A program made the translations under genes and the position numbers. From positions 45,179,964-45,243,963 of the forward strand of contig JAPXFY010000013.1 of assembly GCA_030674185.1 (NCBI GenBank): a stretch of DNA of 64,000 nucleotides, written 5' to 3'. Under the pieces are notes generated by a model, which saw only the letters and a list, made by a program, of their open reading frames with translations, was not told where the DNA came from and did no database searches. The stretch comes from Monoplex corrugatus. Taxonomy: Eukaryota; Mollusca; Gastropoda; Littorinimorpha; Ranellidae. Every line of letters begins with the position of its first letter. The stretch's first letter is position 1. Shown piece after piece: positions 32,209 to 41,460 of the stretch.

Positions 32209-33237
32209 TTGAAGAAGAGGCATTCAGGATTTTGGTTTGGAAAATTACACCGCTCCCTAGCGAAGTTCAGGAACCATCTACACTTCACACTGCACTGCAA
32301 ACATCACGGCGTCTTTCCCACCAGCCTAAAAATCAAAACTTCGATGAAAGGAACAGCAGCAAACAATATCATCAATCAGGCACAACGAGCACTCATGAAC
32401 GAACGCATCAAGCAAATCAACACCCGCATCACTTGTCTGGAAGGGAAAATCCAAGACCTCGAGGAAAGACTGAGCTCTAGCACACTACCAGATGCTATGC
32501 TCTCCGAAATCAAAGAGTGGCTAAACAACACACGACGAATAGAATGGGACAAAGTACGCCAACGCCATCGAAAGAAATTCGAACTTCTAGCACCAAAAAA
32601 CAACAGGAGACAACAGAATGACAAAAGCGAGATTACACCTGTACCGGAAGAAACAAAAAGAAAGACCAAAGAGAGGTGGGTGATCAATCTATCAGATCGC
32701 CAACTCACTAAACCAGAACAGGAAGTACTAGAGAAAGGACTAAATTTCGCCGTAGTCCCTAACAAGCTTCCAGTGGTAGACCTCATCACAAGCATTGAAA
32801 CAGCTTGCAGGTATATTGGCCCTAATTCAGAAGAAGCCACACACTTAAGATCAGACTGTGTCAGAATCATGAAACAGGCCAAACTACCGAAATCCAACTT
32901 AACACCGGACCAAAGACGGGCTCTGGCGGATTTAAAGAACGAACACGCCACGATGATCCTACCAGCTGACAAAGGTCGTGCCACAGTCATCATGCCTAGA
33001 CCCATGTACTATGAGAAGGCAAGCGAACTTCTGGAAGATACTACAACATATGAACGCCTCAAGAAAGATCCTACTTCCAAGTTTTCCAACAAACTGAAAG
33101 ACACACTGAAACGCCTGAAAGAGACGGACCGCCTGTCATTAGAACAGTACAGGAAATTATACCCAACTGTGTCCGACGTCCCAAGTTCTATGGTCTACCC
33201 AAAGTCCACAAGAAAGAAGTCCCCCTCCGTCCCATAG
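32209..33237 (+). pseudogene. Penelope-like element, N-terminal region and start of RT (frame broken)
   Basis: It starts inside the element with KLHRSLAKFRNHLHFTLHCK, then NERIKQINTRI, a charged helix-rich region, NLSDRQLTKPEQEVLEKGLNF, and the LPADKGRATVIM block. These are the N-terminal landmarks of Penelope-like elements. The frame runs into a stop at 33237. The expected continuation KFYGLPKVHKK and PLRPIVASRGS is readable in the next frame from about 33183, so there is a frameshift near 33180. Confidence 0.85.
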
Positions 33238-33257
33238 TCGCATCCAGAGGTTCCATC

Positions 33258-34301
33258 ATGTATGAGACGGCTAGATTTGTGGCGGACATCCTATCACCTC
33301 TCGTAGGACACACAGATCATCACATCCACAACAGTGCTGACCTAGTGGGAAAACTGAGTAACTACACCCTCGCTCATGATGAACTCCTTGTGTCATATGA
33401 TGTCTCTGCCCTATTTACCAGCGTACCAGTGAAAGAAAGCATAGAGATCATACGCCGAAGGTTACAAAACGACCAAACCCTCCACCAACGTACATCTCTC
33501 ACAGTGGACGACGTATGTGAACTCTTGTCCTGCTGCCTCACCACCACCTACTTCACCTTCCAAGGTGAATTCTACCAACAAAAAGAAGGAGCAGCCATGG
33601 GCTCCCCAGTAAGCCCAATAGTAGCCAACCTGTTCATGGAGGATTTTGAAGAGAAAGCATTGGCTTCTTTCCACTCCCCACCACGATACTGGGGGCGCTA
33701 CGTAGACGACACCATGACTATCCTCCCCCAGCAACTGGTCGAACAGTTCACAGAACATCTGAACAACCAACACCCAGCCATCAAATTCACGAGGGAAGTG
33801 GAACAGAACAACTCCATAGCCATGCTGGACACCCTCATCACCAGAACTGATGGCATTCTATCCTTCTCGGTCTACCGTAAACCAACTCATACGGACCAAT
33901 ATTTACAGTTCGACAGCCACCAGCCCCTTGAACACAAACTGGGAGTGATTCGAACCCTTACCCACAGAGCTAACACCATATGCAGTACCCAAGAGGCAAA
34001 AGACAAGGAGACAAACCACCTGAAAAAAGTGCTCACCATCTCGGGCTACAAAAAGTGGGCCTGGAACAGCCCGGGAGGCAGGAAATCCAACACCGCATCC
34101 CAACAGCCAGTGAAACAACACCAGCGCAAGGGACACATCACCATCCCATACGTAGGAGGTGTGAGTGACGCTCTGTCCAGAAAGATCAGAAAACTGGGGG
34201 TGGCTGTACATTCCAAACCTTCCAACACCATACGCAGCCAGCTGGTCACCCCAAGGACAAAACCAGCAAACTCGACAAAGCTGGCATTATATACAGAATA
34301 G
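33258..34301 (+). pseudogene. Penelope-like element, reverse transcriptase core
   Basis: Open for 347 codons. RT motifs: YDVSALFTSVPV (residues 47-58 of this frame, motif A), GAAMGSPVSPIVANLFME (111-128, motif B), YVDDT (148-152, catalytic box), then FSVYRKPTHTDQYL. Zones before the stop contain the usual HVPYVxGVSDxLxRxxRK-like IPYVGGVSDALSRKIRK block. The frame ends by a shift near 34240, and the GIY-YIG part follows in another frame. Confidence 0.9.
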
Positions 34302-34613
34302 ACTGCCAGGACTGTAACCAACATTATGTCGGTGAAACTGAACGCCCCTTCAGAAGAGACTAACAGAACACAAGAGGGACTCTTCTCCAGTAGGAGCTCA
34401 CCTACACGCCGAAAAACATCAATTCAGTGCGGACAATGTCAACATCCTGGACAGAGAAAATAAGTGGTTCCAGCGAGGAGTCAAGGAGGCCATCTACATC
34501 GCAGCCACCAACCCCCCGCTCAACAGGGACCGGGGCCGTTACACCCTGCCCCCGGTGTACCATTCTCTGATTCGATCTCGTGAACTGGGTTCATCCCATG
34601 TTCGCGAGATCTG
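34250..34613 (+). pseudogene. Penelope-like element, GIY-YIG endonuclease domain (broken)
   Basis: After the shift near 34240 the reading is KLDKAGIIYRIDCQDC, then HYVGETERPFRR. This matches the GIY-YIG start with the Cys-x-x-Cys insertion typical of Penelope-like elements. A further shift near 34360 leads to EHKRDSSPVGAHL, WFQRGVKEAIYI and PPLNRDRGRYTLP. The third frame ends at about 34613. With at least three frameshifts in the element it cannot make its protein. Confidence 0.85.
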
Positions 34614-34644
34614 AGTAGAGATTCACGCAGACAGCATTAGAGCG

Positions 34645-34694
34645 CTGACGAAGATGGCGAGAACGCCATCGAAAGCTACGGAACTGTGAGTAGC
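34645..34694 (+). ncRNA. Hammerhead-ribozyme-like motif at the 3' end of the Penelope-like element
   Basis: CTGACGA (34645-34651) is followed by a hairpin with 7 paired bases (GATGGCG 34653-34659, loop AGAA, CGCCATC 34664-34670) and then GAAA (34671-34674). A second stem can form from GCTAC (34675-34679) and GTAGC (34690-34694). This is the CUGANGA / stem II / GAAA / stem III order of the hammerhead. Penelope-like elements are known to carry hammerheads in their terminal repeats. Odd points: one extra A before stem II and a G instead of U at the expected 16.1 position, so activity is doubtful. Confidence 0.55.
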
Positions 34695-34726
34695 GATTTT
34701 TACACTGTTGGGAGACCTTGTTCTTC

Positions 34727-34962
34727 AAAATTGGTAGCATTATGGAAATAACTTGTTTTTGCTGATGCAATGAGGGTGGATACTTTTGTTTTAGAGGCTT
34801 GGAAAAGTTGCTTGTGTACAGTGAGTTTGGATTTGCGCCAGCGGCGCTCTGCTCTGCGGCGGGCACGTTTTGCACAGGCGATCTCATGAGTGAGCCAGGG
34901 GGTAGGGGGGCGGTCAGGTAAAGGACGGGTTGTGGCTGGACAGCAATGTTACAATGAATGGT
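34727..34962 (-). pseudogene. LINE, 5' remaining part: endonuclease-RT linker
   Basis: The minus strand reads PWLTHEIACAKRARRRAERR followed by WRKSKLTVHKQLF and SAKTSYFHN, which is the linker that precedes the RT in CR1/L2-type polyproteins. It stops at the junction with the Penelope-like element; the frame would resume at SSSKELFTT near 32220. Confidence 0.8.
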
Positions 34963-34997
34963 AAGGCGGTGTTTCACTTAAAAAAGTTTTGCTAACA
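34963..34997. repeat. Target-site duplication of the LINE, 5' side
   Basis: Exact repeat of 30074-30108 (35 bases). Confidence 0.9.
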
Positions 34998-35019
34998 GCA
35001 ATGTTACAATGAATGGTTT

Positions 35020-35300
35020 ATTCAAGAGATTCATCGCACTCAAAGAATTCCATAGACGCTCCACCCATTCTGCCGTCCGTCATCTGACAGGACTCCTACA
35101 GCCTGCATAAACTCTACATGCTGGTAATGAAGGGGTGGGGGAAGGGACAGGACCTATGAAACACTGAACTGACATCACCAGAATAACCGAAGCATTATAG
35201 CGTGGGCAGCTAACAGGCCAGTTCTTACGTTGCTGGCCAGGATTGAACTCGAGGCATTAGATCTTCAGTCCACGGCTCCACCAACAAAGTTAGCCAGCCA
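35020..35300 (-). mobile_element. SINE-A, reverse copy
   Basis: TTCAAGAGATTCATCGCACTC, GACGCTCCACCCATTCTGCC, CATCTGACAGGACTCCTAC, TGAACTGACATCACCAGAAT, ACAGGCCAGTTCTTACGTTG, GGATTGAACTCGAGGCATT (B box), CCACGGCTCCACCAACAAAG (head). The LINE at 30.1-35.0 kb inserted just beyond its 3' end. Confidence 0.75.
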
Positions 35301-35328
35301 GCTTTAAGTATCAATGCCTTTTTTGTGT

Positions 35329-35888
35329 TTTGTTTTTGGTCATTGTTGTTTAAAGCCAAATCGACTGCACAGAGCCATATCAGGGCTATAACTGTTTCAA
35401 AACATACACAATACTTCAACAGGAAAAAATGGAAAAGAAAATAAAGTACGCATATCAATGCATTCGCGAACATAATAAAGCACATGCCCCAGGCGTTGAC
35501 CATTCCGTCCAATTTATCGCACATGGGATTTTAAAAAAACACACATGAATACAAATTTAAACATAACTAAGGACATTAAAACATATATAAAAAATGGGCC
35601 AAAATTACGTAAAATTGCTTCCGCTTATTTCATTTCCTTAGAGTCAAAAATGCACTTAATACATGTACCCAATTATCAATCCTATGAGAAAGTACGTAAG
35701 ACTTTATGGAACACATACAGATGAATGGACCAGCGAGGCAGAGAATGACAGGAAGAGATGACAGAAAGCAAAGGAGGAAGAGAGAAACAAAGAGAGTGAC
35801 AGAAAAGAGGACGTTTCTAGCACAAAATTTCCAGAAGGTGGGAATACTATTTACACAGACAGAGCCCCCGGCATCCCGACGGAGGGGG
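35329..35888 (-). mobile_element. R550 repeat, copy 4
   Basis: Family order conserved from TTGTTGTTTAAAGCCAAATC to GGCATCCCGACGG. The 5' end at 35880-35915 is extended by GGGGT repeats. It follows the head of a SINE-A, as copies 1 and 3 do. Confidence 0.8.
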
Positions 35889-35899
35889 GGTGGGGTGGG

Positions 35900-36380
35900 G
35901 TGGGGTGAGGATGAAGGTCAGCTTACTACCTTCAACTCAAAAACATCTTGATAAAGAACGTGTTCTTTTTAAATTTATGCGACAGGCGCCCGTCTCGCTT
36001 CGTTATTCAAACAAGATCTCGTCATCAATTTTGTTGTGTTCTGAATTGCGAGGATTTATTTTTTTCAAGAGGGCAGCCGTCTGACTCGGTCGGTATTTGA
36101 TTTGTCAAACAAACAAAAGAAACAAACAAACTTGATATGGAGCAAAATTGTGTACAGGATCCATTTGCCGGCTGAATCAATGAACATAAAATAACTGCAA
36201 ATATAATCAATCTCTCTCTCTCTTTCTCTCTCAATAACACACACACACATACACACACACGCGCGCGCGTGCGTTTTTTTTTTCCTTCTTTTTTTGACAA
36301 ATGAATCAATCAAGATGGAACAACTGGAATTGCAACCTCACCTCCTCCTCCCACACTTCCAAAAAAGACAAGCAGAAAGG
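35900..36380. other. Intronic sequence with short (CT)n and (AC)n
   Basis: CT at 36208-36230, ACAC/CGCG at 36238-36275. Otherwise nothing recognised. Confidence 0.4.
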
Positions 36381-36381
36381 A

Positions 36382-37172
36382 AGCAACATTTACTTCATAA
36401 AGTTCTACAACTTGACCGACTTAACAGTCTGAGAAAGCCACATTTATTTCATAAAGTTCTACAACTTGACCGACTTAACAGTCAGAGGAAGCCACATTTA
36501 CTTCATAAAGTTCTACAACTTGACCGACTAACAGTCAGAGAAAGCCACATTTACTTCATAAAGTTCTACAACTTGACCGACTTAACAGTCAGAGAAAGCC
36601 ACATTTACTTCATAAAGTTCTACAACTTGACCGACTTAACAGTCAGAGAAAGCCACATTTATTTCATAAAGTTCTACAACTTGACCGACTTAACAGTCAG
36701 AGAAAGCCACATTTACTTCATAAAGTTCTACAACTTGACCGACTTAACAGTCAGAGAAAGCCACATTTACTTCATAAAGTTCTACAACTTGACCGACTAA
36801 CAGTCAGAGAAAGCGACATTTACTTCATAAAGTTCTACAACTTGACCGACTAACAGTCAGAGGAAGCGACATTTACTTCATAAAGTTCTACAACTTGACC
36901 GACTAACAGTCAGAGAAAGCCACATTTACTTCATAAAGTTCTACAACTTGACCGACTAACAGTCAGAGAAAGCCACATTTACTTCATAAAGTTCTACAAC
37001 TTGACTGACTAACAGTCAGAGAAAGCCACATTTACTTCATAAAGTTCTACAACTTGACCGACTAACAGTCAGAGAAAGCCACATTTACTTCATAAAGTTC
37101 TACAACTTGACCGACTAACAGTCAGAGAAGCGACATTTACTTCATAAAGTTCTACAACTTGACCGATTTAAC
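36382..37172. repeat. 53/54-bp minisatellite, about 14.5 units
   Basis: The unit is CACATTTACTTCATAAAGTT then CTACAACTTGACCGACTTAA and CAGTCAGAGAAAGC. The first nine or so units mostly have TTAACAG (54 bp), the rest TAACAG (53 bp). Units differ by only a few bases, so homogenisation is recent. While the period is 54 it is a multiple of three and gives an open plus-strand frame with an 18-residue repeat (LTVRESHIYFIKFYNLTD); the 53-bp units break it. I regard the frame as incidental. Confidence 0.95.
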
Positions 37173-37460
37173 AGTCAGAACACTGGTCTTCCAACTGGAA
37201 AACCAAGGTTCGAATCTATATTTGGGTGCCGCTTGGTGAGGTAAGGATGGCGATTTCTCTGACCTCCAAGGCCAACGTACATGCAGACCTGTTAGTTCCT
37301 GAGCGACGTTTGTGTGTATAATGCACGCGAAACGTAAATCCAATCTTCTTCCGAGTATACGCATGCACATAAATCCTAGCCCACAAAACATCTGGTCTTT
37401 TCGCTTCCCATTTATATATCTTCGCCGTGCGTGAGAAAAATCTCACCCATTTATTTTTAT
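37165..37460 (+). mobile_element. SINE-D (tRNA-like head, molluscan-type body)
   Basis: ACACTGGTCTTCCAACTGGAA then AAGGTTCGAATCTATATTTG (B box GGTTCGAATCT), GAGGTAAGGATGGCGATTTC, TCTCTGACCTCCAAGGCC, AACGTACATGCAGACCTGTT and AGTTCCTGAGCGACG. It joins directly onto the minisatellite, which ends in the head region. Confidence 0.65.
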
Positions 37461-37464
37461 GTCA

Positions 37465-37940
37465 AAAGCCACAACTCGGTCACGTTTTGCATCGTAACGT
37501 TTTGCATCATCTCCATTTAGGTTTACGAGTTTGTTACTGTAGGACTGATGTATCTGTATATAAAACTGGCTTCTGTGTGAAAATATTGTATGAAAATATT
37601 TTTCTTTAAGTTATTCATAATGAAGAAAAAATATAAAAACAAACTATTGAACAAAACCAAAGTTTAAATGCGCCGATCATGCATAAAACCAAAATGTTTA
37701 ATTCCGATTCTGAATTTTGTGTTCCCATCCCTATTTCAAGATCTCACCATCGCACAAGTTCTGCAGAGACTCTAGAAGTGTAACAAATAGTTGCTGGTAG
37801 AATTTTGGTGGAGCACATACAAGATTCTCCAAGTGTGATGATCCCCTTTAAACAAAGAATCCAATTCCAAGTCTGCAGCCAGAAAGAAAGATGTCTTGAG
37901 AAATGAAGGTGGTAGAGACCTTAACTTTTTCTTGGGGTCA
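37465..37940. other. Intronic sequence without recognised features
   Basis: AT-rich. TGTGAAAATATTGTATGAAAATATT shows a small direct repeat. No gene seen. Confidence 0.35.
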
Positions 37941-37949
37941 TCATTATTA

Positions 37950-38330
37950 AAAGGACAGTGCCTATGGAGGGCACATCAGAGAACGACCTTACGAAGCAAT
38001 CGGCTTCCCCACACAGAACCGCCGAAGAATCCTGCGAACCATCTGGCTCAATACCATCTCCAGCCAACAACTACATGGTCAATGTAATCAAAACAGTATG
38101 GACACCACCACTATGAAAAGACAATGAAAGACTGATTGAGCACATCTTCCGAAGAAGAACAGGATAACATCACCAGGACTGCCCTCCACTGGACACATGA
38201 ACTTAAGGAAGACGCAAAAGAGGAAGACCCCCCAAATCCGGTGACGAACAGTAAGAGACTTCAAAGCCCTGAAACACAACTGGGGTACCATACAGAGGCT
38301 GGCCAAGAACGGACAGGCGTAAAAAAATCT
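37950..38330 (+). pseudogene. Decayed C-terminus of a second LINE family
   Basis: Pieces in several frames read in the order RRILRTIWLNTISSQQL, then EQDNITRTALHWTHE, GRRKRGRPP, and NxGTIQRLAKNGQA. This is the post-RT region of a common animal LINE (the motif order RRILR, ITRTALxWxP, KRGRP, GxxxxLAxDR). Frameshifted and stopped. Confidence 0.65.
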
Positions 38331-38340
38331 TTGTTACTGA

Positions 38341-38743
38341 CTATATGCCAATAAAATAATGTACAGTTAAAAAAAAAGTGCCCATTTGCTTGTCTGCGTC
38401 ACTGTCCCATGTCAGATCACGGCCTTCGTGATATACATGTACAGTATATTTCACAAGGTCGTGGTCAGGTGCCCATTTACAGCTGCGGGTGGACTTGGAG
38501 GCTGCACAGACACAAAGGATAACTGCTGGCAACTTATGATGGAGCACATATGCAATGGTCCCAGAGGGTTCGTCCTCTGTATGCCAATCCAGCAGCAACT
38601 TCGGATGCAAGCACGATTCCGGTACGTGTTCGTGTTTTGAGTAACTGTACGTAAAATCCCGCGTTGTCTATCATGTGGACTGGTCGTAGGTAACTGTAGA
38701 AGACTTTAGCACTCGGATCATGCACTAGGCTATACTCTCTCAC
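38341..38743 (-). other. Two overlapping unrecognised open frames
   Basis: Minus-strand frames of 89 and 69 codons overlap between 38534 and 38610. Composition is not low-complexity. No domain is recognised and no clear splice sites or start context support a gene. A decayed transposon is one alternative. Confidence 0.25.
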
Positions 38744-38969
38744 CTACTGCATTCGAGACATCACATGAAATGCCTTCACGCGGGTGACCCCATAACAACA
38801 ATGGTAGAGCAGGGTCTACCATAACGCCGGCTTACGTCAAGTTGTGCGAAATAGCACGTGATATAGCGATTGTAACCATCTCTTGCACTAAATATGCTTC
38901 CTGCGGCAAAACTGTAGCTTCTGCTTTAAGAACATATCATCGTAAGACAGACACCCCCACCTAGCCTAA

Positions 38970-39000
<31 letters not shown>

Positions 39001-39007
39001 GTATCAC

Positions 39008-39337
39008 ATGAATATCTCTGTCAAAATGTCACTAGATACTATATTTCTTAATAGTTCCAACTACTGGGCCTTGAACCTTACCATAAAACAAATCGCCCCT
39101 CTCTCCCTCGCCCCTCTTGTTCTGAGTTCTGAATCTGTTAAGGTGGGGTTCATCGAACCAGGACAATTCATGTGCGCTCAACCTAAATCTTCGGCAATAC
39201 TGTCGTCATTTCTGACCTTATTGTTGAATACTGGAACTAACTCCGAAGAAAAACGACCTCTCTCTCTCATTACACAGCGTATAGATAAGACATCTGGAAT
39301 TTACACAGGGATTCTTGCATTTTACCCGAATCAGTAA
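39008..39337 (+). other. Unrecognised 109-codon open frame
   Basis: Follows a short (CT)n tract. The composition looks protein-like (few repeats), but I recognise no family, and the frame lies inside RGM intron 2 on the opposite strand. Probably non-coding. Confidence 0.2.
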
Positions 39338-39446
39338 CTGAATCACAAAATTCCTACCTGTAGATGTTTGCCTGAGGTATATCTAACACAGATGTAGCTC
39401 TGTTCTAGTTCAATACTCGGGCTGCTTACCAGTTGCCAGGGGCCTG

Positions 39447-39620
39447 TTTAGCATTTTGACTCCTGCTCCCAGTCTAACAACTACAAAAACTTGACCTTTT
39501 GACTTCTTGCAGGAAGCTGGTGGACAGGGTGAGGGAATCAAAGGGTTAAGTTTTGCTTTGCTAGTAGCATGGCTGGCAATGCAGGATGCTGGTGGACAGG
39601 GTGCGGGAGTCAAAGGGTTA
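39447..39620. mobile_element. TTAA-type palindromic MITE, copy C (long arm right, decayed ends)
   Basis: The ends read TTTAGCATTTTGACTCC and CAAAGGGTTA, so the left TTAA is mutated. The inner palindrome has lost most of its left half. The long arm (GCAATGCAGGATGCTGGTGG) is intact. It lies against the head of the SINE-B at 39621. Confidence 0.7.
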
Positions 39621-40040
39621 GTGTAGAGGCAGAGTTCTCGTTTTCCTACGTGACCGCAGAGGTTCGAATCTCGCTCGATAAAACTTTGCGCGAGCGGCCA
39701 CATGTCTACCCAGCTGTGAATGAGTACCTAACCCCGTTTAAGAGTGAAGAAGGTAAAGCGGTGAACGAGAGGACAAGGGCACTGCCCTCATAATGCTGAT
39801 CCTGAGAAAACTTCGAAGTCTCCACCACTCACTTCAATCGCTTAAGACCTCAGCTTATGGGACAACTTTCATCATAACCTATCCACTTTAGCAGACAGGT
39901 AAATCATGTGAGCACCCAACTTCAACTATTTTAGTAATCTTCTTGACAAGAGCACAGCATCTCTGGGCTCCGTCCCATGGTGAGATATTACACAGTGCCA
40001 GGATTAGACACCTGGAATTTTAGAAATGGATCCTAGTGCT
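39621..40040 (+). mobile_element. SINE-B, forward copy
   Basis: Head with AGGTTCGAATCTCGCTCG (B box), then GTGAATGAGTACCTAACCCC, AGAAGGTAAAGCGG, CTATCCACTTTAGCAGACAGG, AAATCATGTGAGCACCCAAC, CTGGGCTCCGTCCCATGGTG and ATTACACAGTGCCAGGAT. The copy at 41680 has the same order throughout. Confidence 0.75.
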
Positions 40041-40047
40041 TGATGGC

Positions 40048-40118
40048 CCATTAGCTCAGTTGTTTGAGCGCCATGTTCAAAACGCAGGGATTGTGGGTTC
40101 AACCCTCAGACGGTCCAC
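40048..40118 (+). other. tRNA-like sequence, probably a SINE head rather than a gene
   Basis: TTAGCTCAGTTGTTTGAGCG gives a good D-arm/A box and TGGGTTCAACCC a good B box. But the acceptor stem (GGCCCAT with ACGGTCC) and the anticodon stem pair poorly, so I do not call a functional tRNA. Confidence 0.45.
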
Positions 40119-40191
40119 GTTTTCTTTTTTTTCTTTTCTTTCTTTCTTATTTTTTTTATTCTTCTGATACAGTTGCCAAAACAAGATATGA

Positions 40192-40385
40192 TATCTCGAG
40201 TTCAATCCCACCCCGCAAACATTTAATCTTAACTTTTCCATAATTCGAATGGACTCAGAGGTACCTCTCCCCATATTCCCATTTCAAGACCTTGCCAGTG
40301 CATAGACAGATGATACAGTTTTGATCGAGCGTATACTGAATTGTCCGAATGCTATGGAATCCTCCTTGAACAAACTATAAAGAAA
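40192..40385 (+). mobile_element. SINE-A, forward copy
   Basis: ATCTCGAGTTCAATCCCACC (B box), ATAATTCGAATGGACTC, TTTCAAGACCTTGCCAGTGC, TTGTCCGAATGCTATGGAAT and CCTTGAACAAACTATAAAG. The reverse of the many minus-strand copies. Confidence 0.65.
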
Positions 40386-40779
40386 CTAGATGTTAGCTTT
40401 GGGCTGTATTGACAAAGACGCAGCTCTGTTCACTTTTTAAGTCAATACGCGGATTGCCTACCGCTACCACTACTTGCCAGAGACACTAGTGACCTATTTT
40501 ATATATATATTTTTATGATCATCGCACTAAAGGAGGTTACCCGTGTGCCCACCTTTTTTTTTTCGTCCCATTTTCCACGCCACCTTTATGTCCACAGAAT
40601 CTGGCAGACACTAATGACCTTGACCACGAACTGAAATGCCCGACTAGAAAAGCAACAGCAGCATTCAACCAGCTGAGCAAAGAATGCAACAGATGGAAAT
40701 TTTCCCTTGGAATTAAGCTGAGGTTCTACACTTCAAACGTTGATATCAACACTGCTCTACGGCTGCAAAATCCGACATC

Positions 40780-40972
40780 CTAACCCTCTGATTTCCTCAC
40801 CCTCTCTGACAGCATCCTGCATTGCCAGCCAAGACAGCAAAGCAAAAACTTTAACCTTTTCGCTCCCTCACCCTATCCACCAGCTTTGTGAAGGAAGCTG
40901 GTGGATAGGGTGAAGGAGTGAAATGGTTAAGTTTCTGCAGCTTTAGACAGGCTGCAGAAGTGAAAGGGTTAA
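40780..40972. mobile_element. TTAA-type palindromic MITE, copy D (long arm left)
   Basis: The left end is CTAACCCTCTGATTTCC (first T mutated), the right end GTGAAAGGGTTAA. Long arm left with GCATCCTGCATTGCCAG. Inserted in LINE coding sequence, so its true length is well defined (about 190 bp). Confidence 0.75.
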
Positions 40973-41180
40973 TACCATCCAGGGGAAGAAACTGGACGCC
41001 TCTGGCCTACGTAGAGTCTTGAGCATCACTGTGCCAAACAAAGAGGACAGGGACAGATCACAACAGCTCTCCGTGTCAATCACTATTTGCAGACAACGCC
41101 TTCGTAGGTGGGGGCATGTCTGAAAGCTCCTCGCGACAAGACCAACAAAGGAAGCCATTAAATGGACCCCAAGAGGCCAA

Positions 41181-41182
<2 letters not shown>

Positions 41183-41225
<43 letters not shown>

Positions 41226-41460
41226 GAGGGAGGGAGAGAGAGAGAGTAGGAGGGACAAGAGAGAGAGAGAGAGACAGAGAGAGAGACAGAGAGACAGAGA
41301 CAGAGACAGAGAGAGACATAGACAGATAACACAACGCAACACAGCACAACATAATGCAACACACCACTCCACACCACATCACATCACACCACACCACACC
41401 GCACCACACCACAACGCATCGCACCGCACCACACCATACCACAACACTCCACAAATAATT
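41183..41460. repeat. (GA)n/(GACA)n and (CACAC/CACCA)n microsatellites
   Basis: GA/GACA at 41185-41325, then a CACCACACCACACC-type pentamer-like repeat with CGCAC variants at 41335-41452, an unusual motif here. Confidence 0.85.

Larger units (their letters stand above)
32217..34720 (+). mobile_element. Penelope-like retroelement inserted in the LINE, opposite orientation
   Basis: About 2.5 kb: N-terminal region, RT and GIY-YIG endonuclease in order, followed by a short 3' region with a hammerhead-like fold. LINE sequence resumes on both sides. At the junctions TTTTGAAGAA (32207-32216) and its reverse complement TTCTTCAAAA (34721-34730) face each other. No direct target repeat is seen. Penelope-like elements are eukaryotic retroelements whose RT is related to telomerase and which carry a GIY-YIG nuclease. 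Confidence 0.85.
30109..34962 (-). mobile_element. 5'-truncated CR1/L2-type LINE, interrupted by a Penelope-like element
   Basis: The LINE is on the minus strand: 34962-34727 (linker between endonuclease and RT), then after the insertion 32206-30440 (RT and C-terminus), then a 3' UTR with (GT)n and a GCGCTATATAAATATT end and (ATT)n tail at 30125-30109. It is bracketed by a 35-bp duplication. The first about 20 bases inside the 5' end (34962-34943) repeat the chromosomal sequence just outside the duplication (35017-34998), so the 5' junction carries copied target DNA. Without the inserted element it would be about 2.35 kb. It lacks an endonuclease and a promoter region, so it is dead on arrival. 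Confidence 0.85.

Noticed and set aside
32209..34301. Treating the two Penelope frames as active genes
   Set aside because: At least three frameshifts separate the N-terminal, RT and GIY-YIG parts.
36294..36800. 168-codon plus-strand frame with an 18-residue repeat
   Set aside because: Follows from a 54-bp tandem repeat; breaks where the period becomes 53; no start context or domain.
36382..37172. Regular 53/54-bp repeat considered as a CRISPR-like array
   Set aside because: Whole units are repeated with no variable spacers; the genome is animal.
40048..40118. tRNA gene
   Set aside because: Good A and B boxes but acceptor and anticodon stems pair poorly; more likely a SINE head.
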